Origin: Buddleja alternifolia
Taxonomy: Eukaryota; Streptophyta; Magnoliopsida; Lamiales; Scrophulariaceae
DNA: 64,000 nucleotides
Direction of reading: 5' to 3'
Assembly: GCA_019426215.1 (NCBI GenBank)
Contig: CM033395.1
Coordinates: 13,878,569 to 13,942,568 of the forward strand
Part shown: positions 1 to 11,553 of the stretch, piece after piece
Layout: every line of letters begins with the position of its first letter
Numbering within the stretch: the stretch's first letter is position 1
The notes under the pieces: generated by a model
Seen by the model: the letters and a program-made list of their open reading frames with translations, nothing else
Told to the model about the DNA's origin: nothing
Database searches by the model: none
Made by a program: the position numbers and the translations under genes

Positions 1-1930
1 TTTCCTTGGCCCTGGCTTAGGAGTCGCTTTTGGCGATTGACGCTTAGCGTTTGATTCACTTGTAGATGGTTTATCCTTAGCCTTTTGAGCATTTGGATGA
101 ACCTTCTTTTATGATTCATTCACTTTCGTCTTCTCCTTATTGCCTGAGTTGGTATTGACCTTCTTATTCGTCCTCTTACCATTGTCCTCGGCTTCATTCA
201 GCGTTTGACTGTTTGAACTCTTCTCAACAAAGAATACATCTTTTCCTTTGTTGGTTGTCGTAACCTTAGACGCTTTTGATTTTTGACCAAATTTATCACA
301 ACCTAAACCGGTCTTTTCACCAAAAAGTCTGGTTACCTCAGTCACATTATGTCACCTTAGACGCTTTGGATAATGATGAGACAAGCTGCTCTAATTTGGC
401 AAGTTTAGAGATCATTTCAGCTTCTCTTTTGACTATTATATCAACATCACTTTTGAATTGAATAATTTCACTCTCGAGCGATTGATTCTTCTCAATGCAT
501 TGTTCCTGAACTTGCAACTCTACCTTGAGCGTCATTTCATCACTTGTGAGCGAAGAATTGATATCAAAGTGATTTTGATATATCTTCGCGGCATCTTAAC
601 AATCTTTGTAATGCTCAGTTACTTTGTCAAGTAGTTCATCATAAGAAAAAGGATGAGATAATTCAGTGTTTACCTTAGATAGCGAGTCATCAGACGCTTT
701 TTCATCTCTTGCCATATGGTAAATTAACGTTGAGTCGCTTGTTAGCTCATCATCAATGCTTTCATTTGATGATTCCAAATCCTCTTCAGGTGCAGAGAAT
801 GTTTCAGATTCCGCTAGCAAACCTTGTTCGCGAAGGTTGCTCCTGAATTGGTTTCTATCCACATAATCTTGCCTTGTGGGCTTAGATACATTCGGATAAG
901 GCCAATTTACCTGGTAGTGCCCTGGTTTCCTGCAATTGTAACACAAATTAGTTTTCATTTTCTATTCAGTGGTTCATCATTGTTGGTGCTGAAACATTCT
1001 GTACTAGAGACGGAGGCGCTTGGTATTGAACTGGCGCTGGAGGCTGAGGAGCAGAATACACTGGCACTTGATACTGCAGCGCTGTTGCAGGGGGAGGGCT
1101 TTGAAATGCTGTCTATCCACAAGGGTTTCTCTTTTCTTATCTTAGAAACTTCTTGAATTTCTTAACTAATAATGCCATTTCCTTTTCCTCATTCGATTCT
1201 GTCACTTTCACCTCACTGATTGTCTTTGTCTTGTTCTTAGTAGTAGCTGATGTAGAAGTCGTTGTGTCGCTAACTTCTCCTAGTTCAAATTCAAATGCCT
1301 TCAACTCTGAAAATACATGTTCCGCAGTTAGAGTTTCTAACGTTTGTGATTCTCTCATGGCAACCATCTTGATCAAATACTTGCTTGGAAGACTTCTGAA
1401 TATCTTATTGACCATTTCTTTGTTAGTCAACTCCTTGTCTAGTGACGCTAACTCTGTAATGTGTAAAGTGAACCTTGCATCAAATTGTTCTAGCGTCTCG
1501 TTGGGCTGCATTTTAAAATACTCAAATCTTTGCATGGCTATGTAGAGCTTGTTCTCCTTCATCTATGCTGAGCCTTCACACACAATAGCCAACGTATCCC
1601 ATATTTCTTTTGAAGTCTTACATTGCTTGATCTTGTTGAACAATGCATCATTGTCTCCTAATGCGGAGTATAGAGCGCATGGTCCAACATTATCTAGATT
1701 TGCTCTTTTCCGATCTTCTGGCGTCCATTCTAACTTGGGTTTCTCGACATAACCATCTGGAGTAGCCTCAGTCGCTCCAGGGGCTCGAGTTACAACTTCA
1801 TGATCTGAATGGGGCCATCTTTAATTACATCACACATCTCATTATCACATGAACATAAATATGTAAATGCTCTTAGTTTTCATGAATCATAGTTTGATTC
1901 AACCAGCTTAGGCATCTTGTTAAAATCCAT
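1..1930 (-). pseudogene. SIRE-like gag, start of gag-pol (broken)
   Basis: The frame starts at the ATG at 1928-1930 (MDFNKMPKLVE...). A TGA soon interrupts an N-terminal SNYDS-x-KLRAFTYL stretch, probably at a former Trp codon. A UBN2-type gag block follows at 1562-1137 (FKMQPNETLEQFDARF, then LPSKYLIKMVAM), preceded by a stop at about 1563. Next come a Pro/Gln-rich linker and a zinc knuckle near 955-915 whose last ligand is lost: CYNCRKPGHYQVNW has Trp where S2 has Cys. The 345-109 stretch is a lysine-rich tail. Several stops and frame changes make this a pseudogene. Gag would form the virus-like particle and bind the element RNA. Confidence 0.75.
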
Positions 1931-2024
1931 GATATGAGATTAAAATAAATAAAGCGACTAAGTTTAGAAAAATCGATCTAAACAAGCAGTTACGCTCGAA
2001 AATGCTTAGGTTTCTACTTCGACC

Positions 2025-2036
2025 GCTCTGATACCA
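2025..2036 (-). promoter_or_regulatory. Primer binding site, initiator tRNA-Met
   Basis: The minus strand reads TGGTATCAGAGC, the usual copia site pairing with the 3' end of initiator tRNA-Met. It starts two bases inside the LTR end and so fixes the LTR boundary and the element's direction. Confidence 0.85.
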
Positions 2037-2038
2037 CT

Positions 2039-3520
2039 TGATGGTCCCAAGTGGCATACGAAAGGGTCTAGAAGAGGGGGGGGGGGGGGTTGAAAAGACC
2101 CTGGAGTCTTTTTCGACTTCAAAAATTAGTATCACTTTTAAAGATTTGAACGCTTAGGAAGCTGAGTGCTAGGTCAGGCGCTACAGTAAAGATAGCTTAG
2201 ACTTAGTGATTTTAGCAATTTACCAAACTAGGGTAAAGGTTAGATCGCTTAATCAGGGTTAGCACAGCGAAAATGATTTTAAAGCTTTAGCGTTCGTTTC
2301 GGTTGAATAGTCGCTTAACCGTTTTACTTGTCTTTTTCAGAATAAATGATAGAATATAAAGTAAGACAATATGACAGTAAATAACACAAGAATTTGTAAG
2401 GTTCATTGGGTGGTGTAATCTTAGCTACGTCCTTCTTCTCCTTGAACACTTGGAGGAATTCTACTAAATTGATTATCGAAGGATCACAGAGAGCCTTCTA
2501 CAAAATAGAAGTGGAGATGATGATCTTGGGCTCCTTGATCACACAGGCTTCAGCACCAATGAAGATCTTCACCAACAAGCTTCTATCACTCAGAAATACT
2601 GCTTGTAGAATCAACAACTTCTTCACACAGATAGATGAGGTTGAGGATTTTGATCATGGGTTTGTTTGACTTTAGGAAGTTCAAACAACTTAGGATATCT
2701 CAATAATGGTGTATGGTTCTTCTTTGAAGATGTTTGAGATATCTGTGACTGTCTAGAATGTATGTAAAAAACTTGAAAGAATTTTGGCTATGGAGTTTCT
2801 AAGCTTTTCTTGAGAAAATATTTCAACAAAATGTTGACCCTCTTGTGTATGTACGTATTTTAGGGGTTTGCTGAAGGGTACTATTTATAGGATTTCTCGG
2901 GATTTGTTCATTGGACACATGTGGGCGTGTGTACCCCACGGGGTGAGTGAGTTATGCCTTTTCTCTGACATTCCTGAAATCTTGCTGGTTCCGATTGGAC
3001 AGGTGCAGGTTTGAACTCTGAAATTATGACAGTCTAAGCCGATAGGTAGCTTGTTCCGTATACAATCTGTCCTTATCACATTTAATGCTCTTATCAAGCA
3101 TTTAATGCATTTGAATTTATTTCCCGTTGGAAAAAAATGCCCGTTAAATGATTGCATTTAAGTCTTTAGTGACTTCGAAATTTATTTCAGGTGAATCTGA
3201 TCTTCTTGATCTGTTGAGTGCTTTGAGCGCTTGATTCATAAGTCCTGAAACAGTCCAAAGCGATTGGCAGTCGCTTACGACAAAGTCTTCTTCTTCGTCT
3301 GACTGCAGTCGCTGATCTTCAACTTCATCTCTAATAGACTCACCTAGAATTCTACTAGAGACTTAGTATCTAATACTTAGTCTAAAATCTACAAAGATAA
3401 ATATTACAAGCCTAGCAAGATTACAAACTTTTCAAACTCTTATACAATTGTTCTATGAAAACATAATCTTACATTCTTTTGGGGTCTAACATAAAATCCT
3501 ATCTTGTCATCATCAAAACA
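2039..3520 (-). repeat. 5' LTR of SIRE-like element S1
   Basis: About 1482 bp with TG...CA ends on the minus strand. The inner end abuts the primer site at 2025-2036. It contains a run of 14 G on the plus strand at 2076-2089, close to the inner end. No second copy is in the window. Confidence 0.75.
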
Positions 3521-4968
3521 TCTAACACTAAATTCCTAACACTAACCATAAAAGATTCATTAAAATTGGACTTAACATGAGTGAAATATCACAATTTAAA
3601 GTTTGAAGTCAAATTTAGGGTTAGGATGGTTGGAGAAGATGATGAACAGTATGTTCATCACATTTCCACTCTCGCAGAGGGTGTGTGAAGTACTTACACC
3701 ACCTTAGAGTGCTCCGACCAAAAAATTAACGACACCATAGAATGCATACGATCGAAATATGTGGGAACAACCGATAAATAATCGCCGAAAGCCTTGGGAA
3801 GGTAGCGCGTGAGAGTGGGGCTGCTGTGTATATAAAAAGAATGAGCCAAATAGCCCCTTATAATATTGCAACTCATGCAGGGAGAGTGCGCACAGATCCG
3901 GAGGCCTTGTTGGCCCAAAAAATACCGTTACGCTCCAAATTTTATTCCTATTTTTCAATAAATCAAAATAAGTTTTTCAGTGGATAAAATATTTTCTCCA
4001 ATTTTTTAATGATAATATTTGGTGAAAATTGCTAAAAAATATTTTTGAAAAGAGAAAAATTTTGAAAATTTGGAAATGTATTTGGAGGCGTAGGATACTT
4101 ATTTGAAGTATTTGAACACTTATATGTGTCGTACTAAATTTATAATGTACGTGGAAAAATTGTTATTTCCGTGAAAATCATTTGAAGTAAACATGACTTA
4201 GAGTTTTCTTTGTGACTATAATTTGTTGAATACTTTTGTGAATCGAAATCTTAAAAGTCTTATGAATGTGAAAGTTTTTGAATACATACACATGTTATAC
4301 TCAAATTCCAAGATTATGTGCATGAAAACCAAAAAAATCAAGAATGTTTTTGAGAAATTGAGTCATGACACGCGTGTTAAGAATATAAGTGATTAATACT
4401 TCCGATGTGAAATTTGGATGAAAGAATGTTATGACTAAATCCAATTAAACTTTTCATTTAATTATGTGGCGTTTATCGGAAGCACTAAAGATTGATGACA
4501 ATTTAAAGCGAGATATCCGACTTGCATATAAAGTGTTAAGGAGATAGTTGATTTCATATATAAACATGTTTTGCATCTTTTAATAACATGTGAAGTTATA
4601 TATGTTTCTTTTATGAAAATTATAATATTATGAATGCATGTTTTTTGCATTATAATTGTATGCATTTTATATGATATTTTTTTATATATCCTTGAATTAT
4701 AAGATGTGTTCTTATATAACATGATATGCGTTAATCATGATTATGTGGGAGTTCTAAGGTTGGTTCAAGATATTCTCACCTAGAACTTTGTGAAATTTTG
4801 TTCTAGAAAATTAAGTTTGTGATAGTGAATATTTTCGCACGGATGATGATTGGGCACTATGTGACTTTTCGAATCTGTACATCATGGTGAACTATCAAAA
4901 ATATTAATTTTGCCAAGTACGAAATTAATATTAATGGGCATGTGCATGATATCTCTAGTATGACCGTG
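3521..4968. other. Unassigned AT-rich sequence between S1 and E1
   Basis: No coding motif, LTR end or tandem repeat was recognised. Short ORFs on the minus strand at 3694-3958 have no recognisable domain. The sequence continues on the far side of E1 at 18084, because E1 inserted here and duplicated CCGTG. Confidence 0.5.
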
Positions 4969-6700
4969 TGATAAGAGGCATTTTTACGTGTTTTTAAGCC
5001 CCTTTGCGTTTATGTTTTAGGTTCATTTATCGCTTAATTCTTGCTACATGTGCGTTTAATTCGTGCATTAAGTGATTTCAGGTCTTAAATGGATACAATC
5101 GAAGAACGGGATGAAAAACGACGTATAAAACAAGTTCAGGCCAATTTGCTTCTGTTGTCCACGCCCAGGCGCCAGTATTACCACGCCTAGGCGCCGGAAA
5201 AGATGCAAATAACGTCAACATTCTGCTTTCCGCGCCTAGGCGCCGTTCTGTCCACGCCTGGGCGCCGTATCTGCACCAGTTTCCACGTTCGAGCGATATT
5301 TTCGTATTTTTAGAGACCGAATTGGATGAAGTTTCCTTCTACAACGTTGTAGAACTATGTGTTAGCTTCAAATGAGGACTTGAATCATCCAAATTGGAGT
5401 TTTGTGGAGAGAGTTATGAAGGAAATACAATTACTGCGCCAGACAGAGGCAAATACTCCCAACATTCTGATTTGGGCGCCCGAGCGCCATAATTCCCGCG
5501 CCTAGGCGTGGCCACATCCGAGATTTGATTCCTTTCAGCCAAAAGATCATCATTTGATGGGGGAATGGAACATTTAAAGCCAAGAGGTCATCACATGTAT
5601 GGGAGGGATGTCATAAGTATGTTTCCTACTAGATCTACTTTAGGGAATTTTATACTACTCACTTTAGGAGTAGTGGAGGACACACTCGGGAGGACATACA
5701 CATGAGGAGCTGATTGGTAGTGGTCTTCTTAAGGATATCTTCTTCACACTTGACCGATCACATCTTGGAGGAGGAGGAGCCGATCCATCACTTTTCACTC
5801 ATCATCATTCATCACCATTTTCTTCATCACTTTTGGAGGGGAACAAAGAGAGAGGAGCAAAGGATTGAAGATCAAGAGCAAAGATCCATCATCAATCAAT
5901 TGAGGGAGTTTTAATTATTTGCATTTACATGTTTATTTCCATGAGTATGTATATGTTTGTATTAGATTTTCTTAAGACTTTGATGAGAGGCTAATATTGT
6001 AGAACTAAGGCCATGTGAAGGCCAAATTTATGAATCAATATATGTGAAGTTGCTCTTTGTATTAATTCTCCTATTGCTTTGTGTGTTAATTCTATGCTTT
6101 TATTCCAATCATGTGTTTGATCACCATATGCTTGCTATCTTGCCTAATCTAGTTGTTCGAGAGAAAATAGATTAGGGTGCAAGAGAATTAACACATCATC
6201 CGAAACAAATGAGGGATTGCCCTAGAAATAGGTAAAGATTCCCGGGTGTTGTTAGCCGGATTTGTTCGGGGAAGCTCTAGAACGTTAATGCGTGATTTTT
6301 GATTAGATTCTCGGATAGACATATTTAGAGAACCGTCAATTAATCATAGGATTATTATGTGCCGAGACATCGGGTAATAATTAATTTAGGAGTTTCCACC
6401 AAAGCAATAGGAGTCTAATAATTCGAAGAGTAGCTCATATATATTGACGAGTAGATTCGGTTGTAGCATGTGCCTTAGTCATTTTATCATACGTGAGATT
6501 AAATCTATAGTACGTTTCTCTTTGGTTCTTCGTTTGTTTAATCTTTTTCTTGCACTTTACTTTAATTGTCTTATCTTTTATCGAAAATCATTAACTAGAA
6601 TTCAAGTCCTTGTGGTTCGACAACCCGGACTTTTTGTCCACTTATTACTACACACGTCTAGTGCACTTGCTATCATAGCACGTTAGCTTTTAGCGTGTCA
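4969..6700 (+). repeat. 5' LTR of E1
   Basis: 1732 bp, TG...CA. It contains TATAAAA at 5124-5130 and a cluster of GC-rich palindromes of the GCGCCTAGGCGC type at about 5160-5260 and 5466-5510. A weaker TTTAAA lies near 5573. Which of these sets the transcription start cannot be told from sequence alone. Confidence 0.92.
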
Positions 6701-6706
6701 AGTTTT

Positions 6707-6724
6707 TGGCGCCGTTGCCGGGGA
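6707..6724 (+). promoter_or_regulatory. Primer binding site, tRNA-Asp (E1)
   Basis: TGGCGCCGTTGCCGGGGA, 18 bases complementary to the 3' end of plant tRNA-Asp (as recalled), six bases after the LTR end. The same site follows the E2 LTR. This primer choice is characteristic of Athila-group elements. Confidence 0.9.
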
Positions 6725-6861
6725 CTTGTTTATTTTAGTTTTTTTTTATTTTCGTTTACATTTTTTATAATTCTTAGTTTTCGTTCATTTCTTGATTTTC
6801 TTTTATTTTCGTGATTAGTCTAATTTTGTTCTTGTATTTAATTGTTAGGTTCTTGAGGTGC

Positions 6862-7419
6862 ATGACCCGCTCCTCAAACAAGCCTCTATACGAGTTGGAG
6901 CCCGAAATTGAACGAGTTCTTAGGACTAGTAGGCGAGCAAGAGAAATGGCCAATAATCTCAACCAAAACCTAAATGGAAATTTCCCGGACATGAACTCAC
7001 CGGAAACTAGGGAGTGGTTACAAGGTGTTCTACAAGCCATGCAAGCGGTACCTCCTCCACAACTCCCGTCGGTTCGGGGTAGCTTACCACCTAGGGTCCA
7101 TACCATTCCGGGGCCCGTAGTCGTGCCTAATTTCTTCACACCAAACTACCACATTCCGGCTCACATTTTTAATATGGTGCAAGGAGATCCTTTCTATGGA
7201 GAACCGCAGGAATCACCACACGCTCATTTGAAAACCATAGATGAGGCTCTTGTGACCATTCAATATCACCCACGTGATCTTGATGCGATTCGTCTAAGAG
7301 TCTTCCATTTCTCATTGAAGGATAGGGCGACAACATGGTACAAATCCTTACCTCCACAATCTATTACAACATGGAGTGAGTTGGTCGATGCTTTTTTAAA
7401 TAAATTCTTTCCACCCTAA
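6862..7419 (+). pseudogene. E1 gag, N-terminal part, ended by an in-frame stop
   Basis: Starts at ATG 6862 (MTRSSNKPLYELEPEIERVL); an upstream in-frame ATG at 6811 opens only a hydrophobic run and is less likely. It holds most of a retrotransposon gag capsid domain: HLKTIDEALVTIQYHPRD, then RVFHFSLKDRATTWYKSLPP and LVDAFLNKFFPP. A TAA at 7417-7419 follows FFPP. Downstream codons stay in the same frame and continue a normal gag (about KINELRSNIKGFRQ), so this is a single nonsense change, not a frameshift. Gag would assemble the particle around the RNA. The stop should block the polyprotein unless read through or complemented in trans. Confidence 0.85.
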
Positions 7420-10400
7420 AAAATCAATGAGCTACGGAGTAATATAAAAGGGTTTAGGCAAAGGAGCAATGAATCTTTAGCCGAGGCTTGGGCTAGATAT
7501 AAGGGCATGCTCCGTAAATGTCCCGATCATAATTTTGGGTTGAATGAACAAGTACTCCATTTCTATGATGGGGTTAGGTCACGTATTCGGCATAGACTCA
7601 ACGCGGGTGCGGGAGGAGATCTCCTTGGGTTAGACTGTCAAAGTGTATGGGACAAAGTCGAACAGTTGGCCCGAGAAGACGAGCTTTACCCCGACGATGA
7701 AGAGGCCTCATCCTCTAAAAAGGTTGCTTGTATTGAGGAAGTAGTTGAGGAAGTAGTAGTCTTGGAACCGGAGGTTGGCAATGTTAATTATGTGGGGAAT
7801 CAAAATAAACCTCGGGTGAACTTTCATATACCCGAGAATTTTCCAAAAAGGCCCAACCCCGCACAGAACGCACAACCGGGGATTTATCAACCGGGGATCT
7901 ATCAAGCTCCACGACCACCCTTCAATAACCCACCCCCGAGGCAAGGCAATTTCAATGGACAAGGTCAAGGTCAAGTGCAAATGCGACCTCCCACAATCGA
8001 TGAGAAACTGGATGCTCACATGAAAAAGTCCGATACATCTTTCAACGAACTTCGGAGTATGATAAAGGATATGTGTATGGAGATGAAGGATTTGCGAACA
8101 CAAGTAGGGCAACTTTCTAATGCGGTTAACGGTAGAGCCCCGGGGACTCTCCCAAGCGACACGGAAAAGAACCCGAAGGCCCAATGCAATGCCATAGCCT
8201 TGAGAAGTGGCAAACAATTGGAGAATGACACTGCCAGTACATCCGCGCCCGAGCGCCCAGACATGCACGCCCAGGCGCCTGATCTAACCTGTTCTGGACA
8301 AAACTCTCTGCATCCCGCGCCCAAGCGCCCCGACCTGCACGCCCAGGCGCCTACAGATACGCGCCTAGGCGCCAATATACGCGCCCAGGCGCCACCCACA
8401 AACCTGCCAGATGCAAACTCTCTGCATCCCGCGCCCGAGCGCCCAGAACTGCACGCCCAGGCGCCAACAGATCCGCGCCTAGGCGCCGATATACGCGCCC
8501 AGGCGCCGCCCACTGTTTCTGTGGGTTTTCATCCGTCTAATCCAACGCTTTCTCCCCCTATCGAAGTTTGTCTCCCCTTCCCAAATGCTCACAAAAAGAA
8601 GAAAAAAGAGATGGATCCGAGCTTTCTTCGAATTTTGGCAATCCTTCGGGAAGTGAGAATTAATATTCCGTTTATTGACGCCATTCTCCAAATGCCGAAT
8701 TATGTGAAGTTCTTCAAGGACATACTCTCCAACAAGCAGAAGTGGGAAGAGAATGAGACGGTGTGCCTCACGGAAGAATGCTCCGCCGTATTACTCAATA
8801 AATTGCCAACTAAGCTCCAAGATCCCGGGAGTCTCACAATCCCATGCACAATTGGATCCCTATCATTCAAGAAGGTGTTATGTGACTCGGGGGCCAGCAT
8901 CAATCTTCTTCCATACTCACTGTTTAAAAAGCTAGGCCTTGGAAATCCCAAGCCGACCTCAATGAGCCTTCAACTAGCCGACCGATCGATCAAGAGGCCC
9001 AAGGGGATAATCGAAGACGTTATTGTCCAAGTCGACAAGTTTTATTTTCCCGTTGATTTCGTAGTACTCGACATGGAAGAAGATGTGGAGGTACCATTAA
9101 TCCTAGGGAGACCATTCCTAGCCACGGGTAAGGCGGTAATTGACATTGCTAATGGTAAGCTTACCTTGAATGTGGGCGATGACAAAGTTACCTTTGATGT
9201 TTACAAAGTCCTTAAACATCCTATTGATCATGACTCGTGTTATCGAATTGATACATTTGACCATTTGATTGTTGAGTATTTACAGGACAATACAATTGAA
9301 AATTCTCTCGAACAGAATCTTATGAAATCCATGCAAGTGGACTCGGAGAAAGATGATCTAGTGGAAAAGGTTCTAAGCTTGGAGTACAAATCTTCCTCTC
9401 ATTCGGGAGGATTCATCAAAGTTGATAGATCATTGTCAGGATCACCTCGCCCATCTATTGAAGAACCCCCCTCTCTCGAACTCAAACCCCTCCCCTCCCA
9501 CCTTAAATATGTGTACTTGAACGATGACGAAACACTCCCATTGATCATTTCCTCATCTCTTTCAGGATCACAAGAAGAGCAATTAATGACGGTGTTGAGA
9601 TCTCACAAACGGGCTTTTGGGTGGAAACTTGCGGACATCAAAGGCATTAGTCCAGCGATATGTATGCACAAAATACTTATGGAGGACTCCACCAAGCCTA
9701 CACGCCAACCCCAAAGGAGATCAAACCCACAAATCCAAGAGGTAGTAAAGAAGGAAGTGATTAAACTGCTCGACTCAGGTATAATCTATCCTATTTCTGA
9801 TAGTGCGTGGGTGAGCCCTACCCAAGTGGTGCCTAAGAAAGGGGGGATAACGGTAATTGAGAATGCGAATAATGAGCTTATCCCAACTCGTATAATTAGT
9901 GGGTGGCGTGTATGTATAGATTACCGTAAGTTGAATGATGCCACACGTAAGGATCATTTCCCCCTCCCCTTTATTGACCAAATGCTTGAACGATTAGCCG
10001 GGCATGATTTCTATTGTTTTCTAGATGGTTACTCCGGCTATAATCAAATTGCCATAGATCCTGAGGACCAAGAGAAAACCACTTTCACTTGTCCTTATGG
10101 CACATTTGCTTATAGAAGGATGCCATTTGGCTTGTGTAATGCCCCGGCCACTTTTCAAAGATGCATGATGGCTATTTTTCATGATATGGTTGAAGATTTC
10201 CTTGAAATTTTTATGGATGACTTTTCTGTTTTCGGAACAACTTTTGATATTTGTCTTGCTCATCTAAATGTTGTGCTTAAACGTTGTGAAGAAACCAACC
10301 TTGTTTTGAATTGGGAAAAATGCCATTTAATGGTCCGGGAGGGGATTGTACTTGGCCACAAGATCTCTCAAAAAGGGATCGAAGTGGACCAAGCCAAGAT

Positions 10401-11553
10401 TGAGGTCATTGAAAAACTTCCCCCGCCCACATCGGTAAAAGCTGTTAGGAGTTTCCTCGGGCATGCTGGTTTCTATAGGCGATTCATCTTGAATTTCTCT
10501 AAAATTGCGAAACCGTTGTCTAATTTGCTTGTTAAAGATGCACCTTTTGATTTCAATTCTTCTTGTATGCAGGCCTTTCTTGATTTGAAGGAACGCTTAG
10601 TTTCCGCCCCTATCATGTCATCCCCCGATTGGAGCTTACCATTCGAATTGATGTGTGATGCGAGTGACACCGCGGTTGGAGCGGTCCTTGGCCAAAGGAA
10701 GGAAAAGGTATTTCGAACCATTTACTATGCTAGTAAAACTCTTAACGATGCACAATTGAATTATGCCACCACGGAAAAAGAATTACTCGCCATAGTCTTT
10801 GCATTCGATAAATTCCACTCTTACCTCGTGCTAAACAAAGTGATAGTTTACACCGATCATTCGGCTTTAAAATATTTGCTTGCCAAGAAAGATGCTAAAC
10901 CAAGACTCCTTAGGTGGATTTTGTTACTCCAAGAATTTGATTTAGAGATAAAAGACAAGAAAGGCACCGAAAATGTAGTAGCCGACCACCTCTCACGATT
11001 AGAGCTAGTGAATGATCCGTTAGATGAGACACCAATTCGTGAGGAATTCCCAGATGAACACCTCCTTGCTATTTCTGAAAAAATTTCACCTTGGTATGCT
11101 AACTTTGCCAATTACATTGTTACGGGCCGTCTTCCCCCGGATATCACTTTTCATCAAAAGAAGAAATTTCTATCTGATGTAAAGCAATATCTTTGGGACG
11201 AACCCTTTTTATTCAAAGTTTGTGCAGATGGTTTAATTCGACGTTGCATACCCGAAACGGACGTGCATGCTATCCTATCTCATTGTCATGATATGGCGGT
11301 AGGTGGCCATTTTGGGCCTTCCAAAACGGTAGCTAAGATCCTCCAATCAGGTTTCTTCTGGCCTACTCTTGTTAAAGATGCACATCATTATGTCAAATCT
11401 TGTGATCGCTGTCAACGAATGGGGAACATCTCTAAACATCATGAAACGCCCTTAAATAGCATGTTAGAGTGTGAGTTGTTTGATGTATGGGGTGTGGATT
11501 TCATGGGCCCTTTCCCAGTTCTTGTTCAAATAAATATATCCTTGTTGCGGTAG
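7420..11553 (+). pseudogene. E1 gag C-terminus, protease, RT, RNase H and start of integrase
   Basis: One open frame, same phase as the gag part. In order: end of gag; a Pro/Gln-rich stretch (about 7800-8000); a linker encoded by GC-palindrome repeats (8248-8512); aspartic protease with VLCDSGASINLLP near 8880 and VPLILGRPFLATGKA near 9090; reverse transcriptase with WRVCIDYRKLND near 9905, FLDGYSGYNQIAI near 10020 and catalytic FMDD near 10215; RNase H with MCDASDTAVGAVLG near 10650 and YTDHSALKYLL near 10850; and the integrase zinc finger with HCHDMAVGGHF near 11283 and SCDRCQRMG near 11400. The first integrase Asp is in GVDFMGPFP near 11500. The frame then breaks and stops at 11553. Catalytic residues look intact in all domains seen. 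Confidence 0.9.
8248..8512 (+). repeat. GC-palindrome repeats inside E1 gag-protease linker
   Basis: Repeated GCGCCCGAGCGCC, CACGCCCAGGCGCC and CGCGCCTAGGCGCC words sit in frame between the end of gag and the protease. The protein they encode repeats APERP, HAQAP, RLGA and IRAQAPP. They match the words in the LTR (about 5160-5260) and in the spacer at 12580-12850, so the DNA or RNA word rather than the peptide seems to be what is shared. Confidence 0.85.

Larger units (their letters stand above)
1..3520 (-). mobile_element. SIRE-like Ty1/copia retrotransposon, 5' part (S1)
   Basis: The element reads on the minus strand: 5' LTR at 2039-3520, tRNA-Met primer site just inside it, then gag running to the left edge. 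The LTR starts (minus strand) TGTTTTGATGATGAC and ends CATCA. The UBN2-type gag and long LTR suggest the SIRE/Maximus lineage; that placement is by recognition, not a tree. The pol region and 3' LTR lie outside the window, so no target duplication can be checked. A relative (S2) is scattered through 27083-52010. Confidence 0.8.

Noticed and set aside
3694..3958. Overlapping minus-strand ORFs in sequence left of E1
   Set aside because: No recognisable domain, no support from repeats elsewhere in the window.
5714..5914. 66-codon ORF found in both E1 LTRs
   Set aside because: Both copies exist only because LTRs are duplicates; no domain, and the composition follows the DNA.
6707..6724. Possible tRNA genes at TGGCGCCGTTGCC and TGGTATCAGAGC sites
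   Set aside because: These are complements of tRNA 3' ends next to LTRs, that is primer sites; no cloverleaf sequence is present.
8016..8513. 165-codon minus-strand ORF with Gly/Ala/Trp-rich repeats
   Set aside because: It is the antisense of the palindrome-rich gag-protease linker; palindromes give repeats on both strands.
11487..11553. Programmed frameshift between RT-RNase H and integrase of E1
   Set aside because: The overlap falls inside the integrase core, plant gypsy pol is normally one frame, and no slippery site with a structure is evident.
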